64,000 nt of DNA, from NCBI GenBank assembly GCA_019925105.1, contig JAHGAU010000017.1:868001-932000 (forward strand). The letters are read 5' to 3'. The notes under the pieces are model-generated. The model worked only from the letters and a program-made list of their open reading frames with translations. It searched no databases and was not told where the DNA came from. Shown piece by piece: positions 44,976-56,448 of the stretch. Origin of the DNA: Niebla homalea (lineage: Eukaryota; Ascomycota; Lecanoromycetes; Lecanorales; Ramalinaceae). Position numbers and translations under genes: made by a program. Numbering within the stretch: the first letter of the stretch is position 1; every line of letters starts with the position of its first letter.

Positions 44976-45264
44976 GATCATGCGGCACATTTACTCTGGG
45001 GAACCCTCAGGATAATAGGCAACGTTCCAACGTTTGTAACAATCGGCTCTCAAGGTTCGGTAGTCTTCGATTTGGGTTTCTATTTTCATCCTTTGTGCAG
45101 ATATCTATGCTCTAGTCCTGTCTTGCGGTATTGAGCTATGACGCCAGTGCTATGAAACCTGCTTGCAGCTGCACCTGGTGTCTGCTTCCACGTCCTTGTC
45201 CTATGCTCTAGGTTGACCCCAACTCCAAGCAAATGACGCTTGAATCCACGGATCTACTTCTCGA

Positions 45265-46398
45265 TCACGCTGCAGAGGGTGCAAAGGTCATCCTGTCCGA
45301 CTCCTTGCTCTCAAAAGGCACTCCGAGCTCCAACAGCTTCACAATCACATCGCTGAACTCCTTGAAAAACGCCGAGTCATCCTTGGCGTACCGCTCGACA
45401 TGCTTCTTGAAGACGGCATCCTTCACCAACGCCATGTCGGTGGGCAACATCATCAGATGCTTCGTCGCAACATCCTGGTACTGCTTCGGCCCGTCCCACT
45501 TTTTCCACTGCCATTTCTCGTCCATCAGGAATCGGAAATAGTCGTTCGACAAAACAGTCGGGGTGTGGGACCAAGGGCCGTCGAACCCTGATCGATCAGT
45601 GTGGCAGCGACCGAGCGCGTGGGCGCCCGACAAGGCCACAATCTCGCGGTCATCGAAGCCCATGCGGCCGAAGATGGCGCGGAGGTGGTCCGAGCCCTTG
45701 GCACCATCAGGCAGGCGGCCGTCAGGCGTGCAGAATGCAATGGTCTTGTCTTGACGACCTGGGCGCCAAGGCACTTGGGGGCCATCCATTTCCTGAATGG
45801 CAGTGACGCCAGCCAAAGTCCACAGGTCGGAGTAGCTGATCCACGGGAATTTTTCCTTGACGGGCTGGAGGAAGTCTCGGGCGGCCTTCAGACCGGCGTT
45901 GGCCCCATGGTCCCCCTCGGGATCGAAACGCATGGTGGCACCATTGGACCCTCCGGTGTTGGTTGCCTTGTCGTAGGTGCCACTACAATGCCACGCCAGA
46001 CGTACAATGACGGGGCCATAGGAACCGTCATCGTAATCGTCGTTTTCGTCAAGTCGTTTTGCAATCTCATTGTACACCTTTTGATAGTCGTCTTTGGTGG
46101 GTGTGACCATTCCTGCCGTTTCGCCCGAACTACCCTTCTTTGCTGTACCATTGTTTAGGTAGATGTATGCGCCTGCGCCGCTGGCAGCGATGAGACCAGT
46201 GGCAAGGTAGAGTGTGGTATTCGAGGATTTGGGTGGTGGGGTGGAAGAGTATTGGCGGCGAGGCGCCTTGGGTAATGTTCGCAAAGACCGATTGTCGGTG
46301 AAGCGCGCGTTCCGGACTGCAAGAGTCCTGAACGAGCCAATGGCAGGAGCTGATCTGAGGGAGGTTCGTGTCATGCAAGCCATGGTTGGAGCTGCCAT
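45265..46398 (-). CDS. ccp1: Cytochrome c peroxidase, mitochondrial
   Basis: Haem peroxidase of the mitochondrial intermembrane space that reduces hydrogen peroxide with electrons from cytochrome c. Single exon, 377 residues. The first 50 residues are basic and Ser/Ala-rich, a matrix-type presequence, followed by a hydrophobic sorting segment ([19 protein letters not shown]), as in yeast CCP1. Catalytic residues are all present: distal Arg133, Trp136 and His137 in VRLAWHCSG; proximal haem ligand His260 in [12 protein letters not shown]; the radical-forming Trp276 in [10 protein letters not shown]; and the His-bonding Asp321 in LPTDMAL. A CCAAT pentamer on the sense strand lies about 130 bp upstream (46530-46534). 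Convergent with the ACS transporter, 289 bp apart. Confidence 0.97.
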   Translation of the reverse strand: MAAPTMACMTRTSLRSAPAIGSFRTLAVRNARFTDNRSLRTLPKAPRRQYSSTPPPKSSNTTLYLATGLIAASGAGAYIYLNNGTAKKGSSGETAGMVTPTKDDYQKVYNEIAKRLDENDDYDDGSYGPVIVRLAWHCSGTYDKATNTGGSNGATMRFDPEGDHGANAGLKAARDFLQPVKEKFPWISYSDLWTLAGVTAIQEMDGPQVPWRPGRQDKTIAFCTPDGRLPDGAKGSDHLRAIFGRMGFDDREIVALSGAHALGRCHTDRSGFDGPWSHTPTVLSNDYFRFLMDEKWQWKKWDGPKQYQDVATKHLMMLPTDMALVKDAVFKKHVERYAKDDSAFFKEFSDVIVKLLELGVPFESKESDRMTFAPSAA

Positions 46399-47344
46399 GA
46401 TGTGGGCTGTCCCTGATTGAGATGTCTAAGTGATCATTGCAGTAGGAGTAGACGTGATGTTAGAAATGACAATTCATCTCGAATTTTCTATATGTGCTGA
46501 ATCAGCAGATGTCTCTCAGCGAAGATGTCATTGGTCCGATAGCACACCCTCGAGAGTCTCCACTTTTTTTCTCGATATTCCCAAATCAGCCCCTTTTTGA
46601 TTACCGTTGCATGACCGCGGACATACTGTCCGGCATCACATCTCAGAAATCCTCGTTATAGACACATAGAGCAGCTGGATGACTTCCGTACTTGCACTTC
46701 ATTCGACACCAGACGTTGAATGATCATATCTTTCATCCGGATTGATCTGCAAGGGGCTTTTCAGTCTAACGGGAAACGCCGATCCAGATTAGATCTCCCT
46801 TATAAACTTCTGACACGTGATCTGCTGGCTCTCCCCGCAAAACAATGACCCCTCGCACCGGGCACTGAACTACAATCAGTCTTTTCTATATTTTCTTTTT
46901 TCATAAGTGCACTTCATGTGCTGTCCCCAAGAATTTCATATATTTGAAGTGTCTCCAGGCCGTGATTGAGTTCTGGACGTAACATTTGGGCAACACACTG
47001 CATTCTGCTCCACAGTATTACAGATAAGATTCTAGCCTTTAGAAATCCGGGATGATCATGGCACCTTGCGATTATACATGCGTCGCTTTTGAAATATGTT
47101 GCTGTGTTCGCAGGAGGTTGGAACATTTCACATGGATCAAAAGGCATCGTCGGCTGCCACAAGACTGACACGTAATAAGTCAAGCTCATGTTGAGACACA
47201 AGCAGGTGTTACAATTCTGATCTACAAAGGCTTCATAGTAGGGAAACCCCGAATGGATTATACCTGCAGTCAATATCACCCACCGATGACAGACAAACAC
47301 CCCTATCTACGTCTCATTTATGTCCTAGCCCCCGAAAAGTGAAA
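46399..47344. other. Intergenic region
   Basis: About 945 bp between the divergent cytochrome c peroxidase and first 2EXR-type genes. Contains the CCAAT box noted for the peroxidase gene; no supported ORF. Confidence 0.5.
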
Positions 47345-48133
47345 ATGGCTCAATTCATGGATTTACCGGCTGAAGTTCGCGTGCAGATATATCGGCTGCT
47401 GGTCTGCGAACAAGTCTACCGAAGACACATCAGTAAGAGAACAGCATTTGCACTGCGCGACTGCAACATCCATCAAGTCAGCCGTCAGATACAACAGGAA
47501 GTGCTCCCTCTCCTTTACTCGGAGAATGATTTCCGCCTGGTCGGTACCTTGGACCTCAGATGGCTCAATACCATTGGACAAGCGAATCGAGACAGCCTGC
47601 ACCGAGTAACCATTTTCTTCAACAGCAGACTCAGGGCATACTCACGAGAGAACGGCCAGCCGCGCATACTATTCAGCCTTTTGGCGCAATGTCCGAACAT
47701 CTCGCTTACCATCAGGACTACGCTCCACGACCTCTGGAGGCTCGATGGAGCCGCATGTGAAGCCTTTGCCAACATGCATGGTTTCCTGGAAGCTACTGCC
47801 GAAGTACTTAACTTTTCCATCGCAGAGTGCTTTTGCCGCGATCATACCACGGGCGGCATTCGGGAAGGAGAGTCTGATCTGGCTCAAATCATCATTGGGC
47901 GGCTCATCACCGCAGGACTGGAATCGATGACCGGAAGTTGTCCAAAGGCCTGTTTGATCCATCAAGGAGTCTATAGGAGGCAATCTCGAGCCACGGTGCA
48001 CTTCAAATGGGGCTATATTGCGCAATTCCGTGGCCAGTGCGTGGTATGCGATTTCCAGCACTTCAGACTTCGATACCATAGGACCAAACACGCAAGCTCT
48101 GCCAAATCTATTTTCATCACGCGGAAGCTTTGA
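47345..48133 (+). CDS. 2EXR-type fungal protein, copy 1
   Basis: Member of a large fungal family named for its N-terminal F-box-like motif; function unknown. Single exon, 262 residues from ATG 47345. The N-terminal signature is FMDLPAEVRVQIYRLLV, then HQVSRQIQQEVLPLLYSEND. The C-terminus has paired cysteines, CPKACLIHQGV...HFKWGYI...CVVCDF, which could bind a metal. It is a neighbour and apparent paralogue of the gene starting at 48379, which shares the N-terminal motif, LPLLYS and the C-terminal CPxxC...CxxC pattern. Confidence 0.75.
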   Translation: MAQFMDLPAEVRVQIYRLLVCEQVYRRHISKRTAFALRDCNIHQVSRQIQQEVLPLLYSENDFRLVGTLDLRWLNTIGQANRDSLHRVTIFFNSRLRAYSRENGQPRILFSLLAQCPNISLTIRTTLHDLWRLDGAACEAFANMHGFLEATAEVLNFSIAECFCRDHTTGGIREGESDLAQIIIGRLITAGLESMTGSCPKACLIHQGVYRRQSRATVHFKWGYIAQFRGQCVVCDFQHFRLRYHRTKHASSAKSIFITRKL

Positions 48134-48378
48134 AGGATGTGTTATCACGGGTGGATTGAACCTTGTCTTTCCATGACATATCAGAAAGTCAAATTGCTCG
48201 GCGGGAGATGACTACACAAGGTGAAGTGAATGAAAATCACGGGGCTAAGAAATTGTCATTGATTGGTGTCAACACGGTCCCCTCTGTAAGTGTTGCTGAG
48301 CTAGACTGCGTTCCTTACAAAATGATATTCTTCTGCATCTTTACGCTTCAGACCGTCGTCCAAATTTACCTCTACGCT

Positions 48379-49227
48379 ATGGCTAGAGACCCAGCGTCGT
48401 TCGTCACGCTTCCGGCGGAGGTCAGACTATTGATATACAAACACGTATATCTTGCTGATGATGTCCATTGCGTCTCACCCACCTGTCGGGAAATCACCAG
48501 CAGCGTTCCCCGTCTGCATCTGATCAACCGCCTCGTCTACCAAGAATGCCTGCCCCTACTGTATTCCTCGGTTGCATTTCGGTTCATGGGCAGTGTTCAG
48601 GATCTGACGTGGCTGCGAACAGCACGGAAGGCGGGCAAGTGGGCCTGGATCCGCAACGTCCATCTCGTGGACTTTAACGGCAGCGGTATATCATCCATTC
48701 CACCAAGCCGGTCGAATCGGATATTCAGTATCCTGAGCCATTGCCGCTCCTTGACGATCGAATTCGACATCTCCATATCCTGGTAAGTCCGAATCACGAG
48801 AATAACATTGCAACCCGAAAACACAATACGTCTTGAAAGATTTTGAAATCGCACGTTGCCCGCTTCAACCACCAACCTGACTGACACGCACCCCTTCCGC
48901 AGGTTCGGCACCAAGAACCACGACCTCCACACCGTCCACGGCTTCGAATCGGCCACCGCGGATGACTGCCCCGCCATGGACACCCGGTGCCCCTACCACG
49001 CCCAGCCAGCTTTCCTCCACGATCGGAGCCTCGCGACCGGCATCAGATATGCGGCTGTCATTGTGGATTCCCTCCTCATGCATTTTTCATCGGGCTGCCC
49101 GACACGGTGTCGTTGCCACTCCGGGGCGGAGAGGCCGACGAGGCCGGGGACCAAGGTCCACTTGCGCTGGCTCTATCCGCAGGGGAGTTGCGCTCAGTGT
49201 TACTCGAATTTGGGGAGGACCGGGTGA
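48379..49227 (+). CDS. 2EXR-type fungal protein, copy 2
   Basis: Paralogue of the preceding gene; function unknown. Exons 48379-48782 and 48903-49227 with a 120-nt intron encode 242 residues. The signature FVTLPAEVRLLIYKHVYL lies at residues 7-24, followed by INRLVYQECLPLLYSSVAFR. The second exon is Cys-rich: CPAMDTRCPYH, then CPTRCRCHSG and CAQCYS, aligning with the end of copy 1. The intron is longer than most in the window and is absent from copy 1. The frame is open upstream to 48163, but the ATG at 48379 places the motif as in copy 1. Confidence 0.75.
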
Positions 49228-49807
49228 AGAGTATCGGGTAGGCTGACGGCCCCTTGCGTGTGTTAAACGTTTTATACGTCCGCTCTTATTGCCGGAAAAC
49301 GTTAAACACGCAGCCTGCCTGAGGCATAGACATAGCACAAAGGGACTTTGAATCGGGTTTGGAGAATGTGCAGCACTGGACCAAATATGGGCGAATGACA
49401 CATGCAGCCACCATAACCCTATCTATAAAACACATGCATTACCCAATTATCTCGGGATTGGTGACAAATTGATATTAATATCCATTGAATACACATGCAT
49501 TGAATTGATGTTTTGCATTCGATGCGTCGAAATTATTACTCCAAGCTGTACTTCAACCTTGGTACACTGGCATATGACTATCTGATCTCCGAGTGACCTT
49601 TTCATATTCGCCCTTCCAAACATGCCTTCAACTCCGGAACATGAGCATATGAGTACTTAGTGTCCCAGTGACCATGTCATGTTCCCGCATCCAAACAATC
49701 CCAAAACTCCATACAGTGTCATCATTCGTCATTGTCATTGCACGCAAAGGCAGCCATGTTGGCTCAATAGCCTTTCCAGATATCATCCCTACTGCCGCAT
49801 CCATTAT
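49228..49807. other. Intergenic region between convergent genes
   Basis: About 580 bp of 3' flanks, with the motif acacatgcattacccaat and a related acacatgcattgaattga occurring 60 bp apart (49431 and 49490). No gene is seen. Confidence 0.5.
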
Positions 49808-51310
49808 TCACGCCTTGTCCTCGAATTTCTGGTCAAAACTCTTGTCGATTATGATCCCACCACCCTGCTCCAGCCGGTCCCTCTGGGTCTCGGGCCCCGG
49901 GTAGTATTGCGCGTCGGTCCCAACCCTGCCGATCGTGTTCTGCACCCCCCACGCCGTCGCACGGATCCGCTGGGGCGGTTGATCGACTAGGTGGATGCCG
50001 GCCTCTACGTCACCTGACGTGCTGCTGATGTCGCCGATGGAGCCTTTTTTGTCGCCAATGTCTTCATGATGTAAGGCCTCCCTGTCTTCGCGGTCGTGGT
50101 CGAGTTTACCCTCATGTCCGGACTGTCCGCTTCGGAAGGACCGGAGGGACAGCGCGCTACGAATGGAGCCGATGACTGACTCAGGGGACATGCCCTTGAA
50201 GACGGGGCGGAGCGTGGGGAGGCAGGCGCCGATGACACCGAGGGTGGGCTCGACGGATGTCCAGATGACGAGGGAATAGTAGTGATCTATTTAGGGGAGA
50301 GAAAGCATGATCCGTTAGCCAAATCTGTCCATCTGGGCAGGTGGATTGGTGTCAGAAAGGAGCAAATCCTCTCATGACTTCCAACCATGACACGGGAATA
50401 ATAGTGGAGCGGGAACCTACATGAAAAGTCCGAGTCTTGATTATATTGTAATTGGAAGTAGGCAACTGTTCGTCCGATGCCCGCTACAACAACACTGTGC
50501 GGACATCCTCAATCAGCGGAAGCTCACATCTTCTAACATCTTCCTCAAGCGCATCAGCGACCGGGGGGATACTTACACGGCTCCGGTGAGGAAAATGCCG
50601 AGCACTAAGATCTTGTCGCCAGTTCGCATCTGAAGCGCCATCACGGCCGGAAAAGGGAGGGCGAGGATGAAGACATCGCTGGCCATGTTCGTCACGGCTG
50701 CAACCTCGTACATGATGTTGATGTTGCTGATGCATCCCGTGAGCTGGGTAGGTTCGGTTCCCCAGTTGTCCGAGATGGGAGTACACTGGAAAATGGTCGC
50801 GAAGAGGATGGAGATCCACCACATGCCAATGTAGACTCCGATGATCCAGACTGCAATCTTGAATTTACCGGTGGGGAAGATCCTGAGGTAAAAGGCAAGT
50901 ACAGCAGCTTTGATGAGAGGCATTGCACACGTGTGGAGTATCTGCAGAGCAAACATGACCTGGCCTTGGGGCTTCAGGACACGAGCCGTAGGAAAGCCAG
51001 CAGCAGGGCCATCTGTGCGATAGGTTTCGACTTCCGCGATGCCGGCGTAGGTAACGCCGACAATGTTGTTGATGGTGACTCCTAACGTGACAATCTAGGT
51101 CATGAAGGTCAGGGGGGCTCACAAGGTGTCGACGTGTAGTCTTACCAGAGCTGCCAAGATGAGCCAGTCGTCAAGTTGATATCCGAGGTTCCTGTACTTC
51201 CTGGCAACAAATCGTAGGCAGACCGTAATAATGGCGAGAGCGGAGAAGACTGCACTAACGGCGACGATAGTCGTACCTTGGCTATTGGTAGCCTGACCAT
51301 CTGCTGCCAT
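49808..51310 (-). CDS. Pth11-like integral membrane protein (fungal rhodopsin domain)
   Basis: Seven-helix plasma-membrane protein of the fungal rhodopsin-domain family that includes the Magnaporthe surface-sensing receptor Pth11; ligand unknown. Exons 51310-51146, 51094-50577, 50494-50421 and 50286-49808 (introns 51, 82 and 134 nt) encode 411 residues. Features in order: helix 1 IVAVSAVFSALAIITVCLRF, the family motif YQLDDWLILAAL, QVMFALQILHTCAMPLIKAA, LAFYLRIFP, a two-helix core with FQCTPISDNW and a paired CISNINIMY, LPFPAVMALQMRTGDKILVL, then IGRTVAYFQLQY, WTSVEPTLGVIGACLPTLRP as the last helix, and a cytosolic tail. There is no N-terminal CFEM domain and no signal peptide. The small 74-nt third exon was placed by frame and by family resemblance. 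Confidence 0.88.
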
Positions 51311-53821
51311 GATCACAGATGTACTTGAAGAAATGAAAGGGAACGTTTCGATGAATATGAAGAGGTCTATGAAAGATATAAAAGGATAAGTCTTGGGATA
51401 GGAAGCAGTCGCCACCAGCACTTGAGGATCATGGGATTGGACCCAGCCTAGGACCAGATTTTATATGGACATTGACTTCATGGTAGGCGATTGAGAGCAA
51501 TCTCAATCGCAGGCACGATAATCTTTATAGAAACAAATGAAGAAGCAACAAGTGGAGTACGAAATCGCATAAGGTCTTTTCCTCCGAGGGTCTCAGACAA
51601 GAGAGATTATCAATGTGCATATAAACGGCTTCCAGTGACAGTCATAATGCGCAAGACCCACTATAAGACCAGGATAGATGGGGCCAACCTTCCTAGGAAC
51701 GGCCTACGGTAAACACTTGGCCTGCAAATAGCTCAATCTAAGCACCTTGTTGTCCTAGCATTCCCTTTCATTCGACGCAGCGCACGGGGGGAAGGTGGAG
51801 GCGGATGACGAGCGAGTGGGTATTTGTGATGGGTCGAATCCTCTGCAGGATCTTGATTGGATTTGAGGCAGTCGATCCTACCCTTTTCGGCCTGAGGCCG
51901 TATACCCAGCATGGGATGGCATCTCCGTGCTTGCGCTCCCACCACTGACCACTCCTTGGGCTATCGACTTATCACGAGAGGTGGCTGGCTGGTGGGGTAA
52001 TTGATTATCAATGTTAGTGTGGTACCCCACGACCTTGATGTCGCAACGTCCCGCACGGTCCTAGCATTACTCCAATTTGAAAAGCCGTAGGATTCAAGTG
52101 TAATTGGCTGCTTTTCGGCGCGCTTTTTTCGGGTCTCATGCCGGTAGCCTTCTTAAACAGGTGGCTCCTCTGTCAACCACGAGGTCCTTGCCTTTAGCCT
52201 CATCTTGGACCTTGCCGAGAACCTGGAGTATATCCAACACAGCGCTCGTTATATCTGAAGGTCCAGTGTGTAGGTACGGTCAACAGCGGTCTTATCATAT
52301 TCCTTGGACTAGGTTGAAGAAGGCCCCGCGCCCCCATCCGATGCCCGTCACTCCGGGCAATTCTAGCCAAAGCTAATTTCCGCCTGTTGAACGACATGTC
52401 TTTCTTTTTCGCAACCCGGCGCCATCTGTTGGAGTGCAGTGGTAGCGGAGAACAGTCGGAAAGGCGGCTATTGGCTTCGCAGGACGAAAAGTTACGCCAT
52501 CCCTGCAACGACGATGCAATTGCGCTGTCAATGTCTTGAAAAATGGCCTGAGTGTCTCCCGCCAATATGCAGCATTCTCCTTGCTCTGCAAACAGACCGC
52601 TGTAATGGTCATTGACGCACTCTTATCTAGATCGAAAGACCGAGACTGCTTCGCATAAATGAAATCCAATCTGGAGCACAAGACTCTGCTTTGGGGCTGA
52701 AATGGGCATTGGGCTCGTGGGTGGTTACCATTTCTCTTGATACATTCGCTTAATTAAGCATCGAAGACTTGATAATTTCCGCTTCAGCTGTCGACTCGAG
52801 GACGTCTAGTGATCATTCTCCCAAAGTATAGTCACATCATGGGAGATTGATTGAGCTTCGAAGAGTCGGACGGGGTGAAGTTCGGCCAATTGCTGAGCGC
52901 ATTCTCTTGTTTAGTTTCAAAGGTCAAAAACCTATGTGCATGCGCCTTTCGAAAAGAGTCGGGTCATGGATCGCCTAGATGAGATTGCTTTCTGCCACCC
53001 TGTGGAGGTTTTCAAGGCCTGTCACAGAAAGGCCTCAAGGAGTAGGTAGCTTCGGTCTATCTTTACCAGGAGGACTCTCTGGATAGACTTGATGGCTATT
53101 CACAGTATGGCTGGGGTGTCGCTCTATGTATTGTGTTGACGCGCTGTCCTCGGACTTTGCACAAACTCTAAAAATTGGGAGCCAGTCTGATGATCGCCGT
53201 TGATGCAAAATCATGCTTCAGTACAATCTCATTGAAAGATCCCGGTATCACTCTCTAATAATGCGGGTCATGAAGGTCAAAGGTTTGGATTTGGTTGCAG
53301 CAATGTGTTTAGGTGAGCCAAGGCAATTTGAATCATATATATCAAAATAACATTCGTTTTCTCGTATGGAGGCAGTGGACCACTTAGCGTAGCGGCAGAC
53401 CTTGACACCTTCGGGCCGTCCAAACATGCTGGGCAGACGCTCTGTGGTCTACTTAGATTCCGGCGCCCGGAATAACCGCTCGAGACAGGTTCGAATCCTG
53501 CAGTGAGCAATGGGTCCCATTTACACCGTATACGATAGGGTTGAAATCCCCTGAAGGAGACCGGGCCGCATCCCCTGGCGAGTCCGCTTTCCTTTTGCGA
53601 TTTTTTCAAGCCAAAATACATGGATAGTGGGCAATGATATTGGGACAGTGGCCAGCCAAGAGGAGTGAATTAAGGTTTGGAGTTATGTGCCACAGGTCAA
53701 TACAACGTGAAATTTTTCAGGTTTCTGATTGTACAAACGCAAGGGCGTAGCTCCTTGCTGAAAGCTGCGTCTCCCCTTGACAAGATTCCGACAGCAACTA
53801 CCAAACAGACCCTTCGACAAG
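51311..53821. other. 2.5-kb gene-poor stretch
   Basis: No ORF resembles a known protein. A degenerate tRNA-like element lies at 53378-53509. The stretch separates the Pth11-like gene from the UstYa-family gene and so holds both promoters. No transposon or tandem array was recognised. Confidence 0.5.
53378..53509 (+). tRNA. tRNA-like element, probably degenerate
   Basis: The 3' part has a good T arm, with stem cagg/cctg around ttcgaat at 53486-53500, followed by a possible acceptor strand agtgagc and a discriminator A. A weakly matching 5' acceptor strand (gaccact) lies at 53378-53384 with two mismatches and is followed by a D-arm-like tagcgtagcggcaga. A hairpin attccgg-cgc-ccggaat (about 53456-53472) could be a long variable arm. 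No convincing anticodon loop was found, so this is either a pseudo-tRNA, an intron-containing tRNA I could not fold, or chance. Confidence 0.25.
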
Positions 53822-54777
53822 ATGTATCCGCCTGGGAAAGGCCGGACCTCTTATACACTTCCCAGGTCGTTGAACGAAACAGAAGATGAGCTCCTGAGCT
53901 GCACTGAGTTTAGCCAAAATGGGAAAACAAGTCGATCCGTTCTTCCGTCCTTTCGGCTCCCCGTCATATTCTTCTTCTGTGGTGTGCTCGTGACATCAAT
54001 ATCATTTCTTTGCTACGGGCGATCCCAATGTGATGGGGAAGTCGGGCAGGGACTGAGTAACAACATTCTAAGTGCGCGGATCGAGCACTCAGATACCTGG
54101 GAGACACTGAACAGGGTTTGGTAGAATTCCCTGGTGATACTGTAGTCAACTTTCGTCACAACGAGGCATTTACGCAAGCGCCATCACGCACCACCGAAGA
54201 AATTTGGAGGACAATTCTCCCAAGTGGGTGCCGCTGCCCCAATGTGCGATCTTTTTGTGATTTATGAGAAATGGCAGATGGACTGGGCTTCGTTCAGCAT
54301 CCAGACATAGGCCCTGAGATTGTGGGTCTCGCCTTTGTTCATCAACTTCATTGCCTCGTGAGTCTCACTGGACACCTATTCTTCTACATGAATCCCAGCG
54401 TCTGACAGGCAATCTTTTCGCAGAAGAAGCTGCATGACGGATTCTACGCGTCCTATAACAGAAATGAAACGAACGAGATGACTCAACACGTCCAACATTG
54501 TTTGGAGTACCTTCGCCTATCTATCATGTGCGACGCAGATACGAACCTAGAGACTCGCACTCAAGACGAGGTAACTGGGATTGTCTCGGTGACTGGGTAT
54601 GGTGATCATCAATGCCGAGATTATGACAAGCTGTTCGTGTTTGCGGAGCGGTACAGAATATGGAACGGCAAGTCTGAGGCAGAGAAACATGAGATAGGTG
54701 AAGATGAGAACATACCAGGACGAAATATTCATTATGACTACCTGTCTTCAAGAGGGGATATCGTTCCGGAAGATTGA
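53822..54777 (+). CDS. UstYa-family (DUF3328) oxidase-like protein
   Basis: Member of the fungal UstYa family, first known from ustiloxin synthesis, where such proteins carry out oxidative cyclisation of ribosomal peptides; relatives occur in other metabolite clusters. Exons 53822-54040, 54115-54223, 54278-54357 and 54424-54777 (introns 74, 54 and 66 nt) encode 253 residues. A single transmembrane helix near the N-terminus (46-66, LPVIFFFCGVLVTSISFLCYG) is typical. Both HxxHC motifs needed for activity are intact: HQLHC (131-135) and HVQHC (158-162), the second followed by LEYLRLSIMC. VVNFRHNEAFTQAP and a GLGFVQHP segment agree with the family. Read unspliced, the gene has three frame breaks or stops that look like damage; the introns resolve them all. 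The first intron has the weakest donor (gtcggg). Confidence 0.83.
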
Positions 54778-55375
54778 TGCAATCTAGGTGCTATGGCAGC
54801 CACGATTGGAATCAGGCCATGAGCAATCACAAAGGACTTGGGACTGGAATAGAAGGAGGCTGAGGTACAGCACACGCATACAAGGAGCACAATAGACGTA
54901 GCTGCTCAGGCTTAATAGCAAAGTCATGATCACATGTAGTAGACCCTTCATACCTAGGAAGAGGCCCAATCGGGTGGAGATCCTTACGAGCCGACAGCCG
55001 CGACAATACGCAAGCCACCAATACATATAGTTCTAGGTGGCCTCCTTGAGCTTGGATCGCCCGTGCACATCTCCTAACAGCGAATGAAGATGTGAAAATA
55101 TTGAATCTTCCTTTAGGGATCCCCATTCGCATCCATCCTGGCTGCTTTCCAAGGCTTGACGTATTGCTCAGCGTCTCCCAATCAGTGGCATATCCTAGGG
55201 TCTGCTCGCTCTTCACTTATTTATCATCATCCCCTCTAATTATAGGGTTATTTGTTATGTAGTATCTGTGGTCATATCTTCCATGATCTTCCCCTTCTTG
55301 CAAGACTGTACCCCAATTCTTCTCCTCTGCTCAATCTTGCTCACCTCAGCACAATCCCTGATCCAACCAACCACG
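54778..55375. other. Intergenic region
   Basis: About 600 bp between the UstYa-family gene and the acetyltransferase gene, both on the + strand. No supported ORF; in particular no secreted, Kex2-repeat-containing precursor was seen. Confidence 0.5.
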
Positions 55376-56191
55376 ATGTCCGCCTCAAACAACGACACCA
55401 ACGGCCCCCATATCAAAGTCCTTGCCGCCACCACCGCCGACATCCCCACTCTTGCCGACATCCACGTCGCGGCCTTCCAATCCGACCTTGCCGTCCAGCT
55501 GATGTTCACAGACACGCAGCAACATTTCGCCGTCACCAGAATGCTGGAAACCCAGATCCCCAGCGCTGACAGCATAATCGTCAAGGCCGTTGACCCGACA
55601 AATGGCGACGTCCTGGGCTGGCAGGGCTGCGTTTTCATGGACGATGATGACAGTGCCTCATCCACCACCGCCGCCAATGACAGTCAGGCCAGCAATGAAA
55701 ATGTCACCAACCTCGACAAGATCGCGGATGCCGGTACGCTTTCGCTTCCGCAGCAGCATGACGGCGAGAGCCACAGCAGTACTCCAACAACCGTTGATAC
55801 GACTGATGGTGGTGGTAGCATGGTCAACCCTTCCCTCCGCACCTTCATCTCCCGCGACGGCGAAGCCACGCGGAAACGGTTCATGCGGGGCCGCGTCAGG
55901 TTCATCCTCCTCAACACGCTCGTCGTCTCCCCCCGCCAACAACATCGAGGTGTGGGTTCGGCCTTGGTCCTGTGGGCTGCCGCCAGGGCTGATCAGGAGG
56001 GGATTCCCAGCTGGTTGCAGAGTTCGCCGGTGGCGGCGCCTGTGTATGCGACTGCGGGGGGGTTTGTGGGGGTGAAGGATTTGGATGTGGATTTGAGTGA
56101 GTATGCGCCGGGTGGGAAGGGGGCGATGAGGGGGTGGGGATTGTATCGGTTCAGGTATATGTTGCGAGATGCGCCTAAACATCTACAATGA
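55376..56191 (+). CDS. GNAT-family N-acetyltransferase
   Basis: Acetyl-CoA-dependent N-acetyltransferase fold; the acceptor is unknown. Single exon, 271 residues from ATG 55376. The N-terminal IKVLAATTADIPTLADIHVAAF matches the GNAT beta1-alpha1 region. The acetyl-CoA motif A is LVVSPRQQHRGVGSALVLWA, with the Q/R-x-x-G-x-G/A loop as QHRGVG. WLQSSPVAAPVYATAGGFVG and the C-terminal YRFRYMLR complete the fold. A low-complexity insertion of about 50 residues, rich in Ser, Thr, Asn and Asp (about 95-145), sits between the two halves. A longer reading from ATG 55283 would add a hydrophobic 31-residue leader. It lies between a UstYa-family gene and a DHA2 efflux pump. Confidence 0.83.
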   Translation: MSASNNDTNGPHIKVLAATTADIPTLADIHVAAFQSDLAVQLMFTDTQQHFAVTRMLETQIPSADSIIVKAVDPTNGDVLGWQGCVFMDDDDSASSTTAANDSQASNENVTNLDKIADAGTLSLPQQHDGESHSSTPTTVDTTDGGGSMVNPSLRTFISRDGEATRKRFMRGRVRFILLNTLVVSPRQQHRGVGSALVLWAAARADQEGIPSWLQSSPVAAPVYATAGGFVGVKDLDVDLSEYAPGGKGAMRGWGLYRFRYMLRDAPKHLQ

Positions 56192-56448
56192 TCCCGAAGC
56201 TGGAGCAGTCTATATACAGGACCGACATCATCCATGATTGCAGTAGCCGCCAATAGGTGGTGGCCTGGCATGCAGAACGGACGATTATGAGTGAATAAAA
56301 AGTAAGTAATGTGAGGATCAGGTACAGGTGGGCAGGACACTTCGATTGATGGTAAGGATTAGGATCTCTGTTATTCGATCTATAGCTCTGCCGCCAATGA
56401 TTGAAAACGTGGTATATAAGTCATCTACACCAGAATGGCTCATCAGAT

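Noticed and set aside
52104..52376. 90-codon + strand ORF with a basic, Ser/Leu-rich N-terminus like a mitochondrial presequence
   Set aside because: It begins with TTG rather than ATG and no domain follows; no splice sites extend it convincingly.
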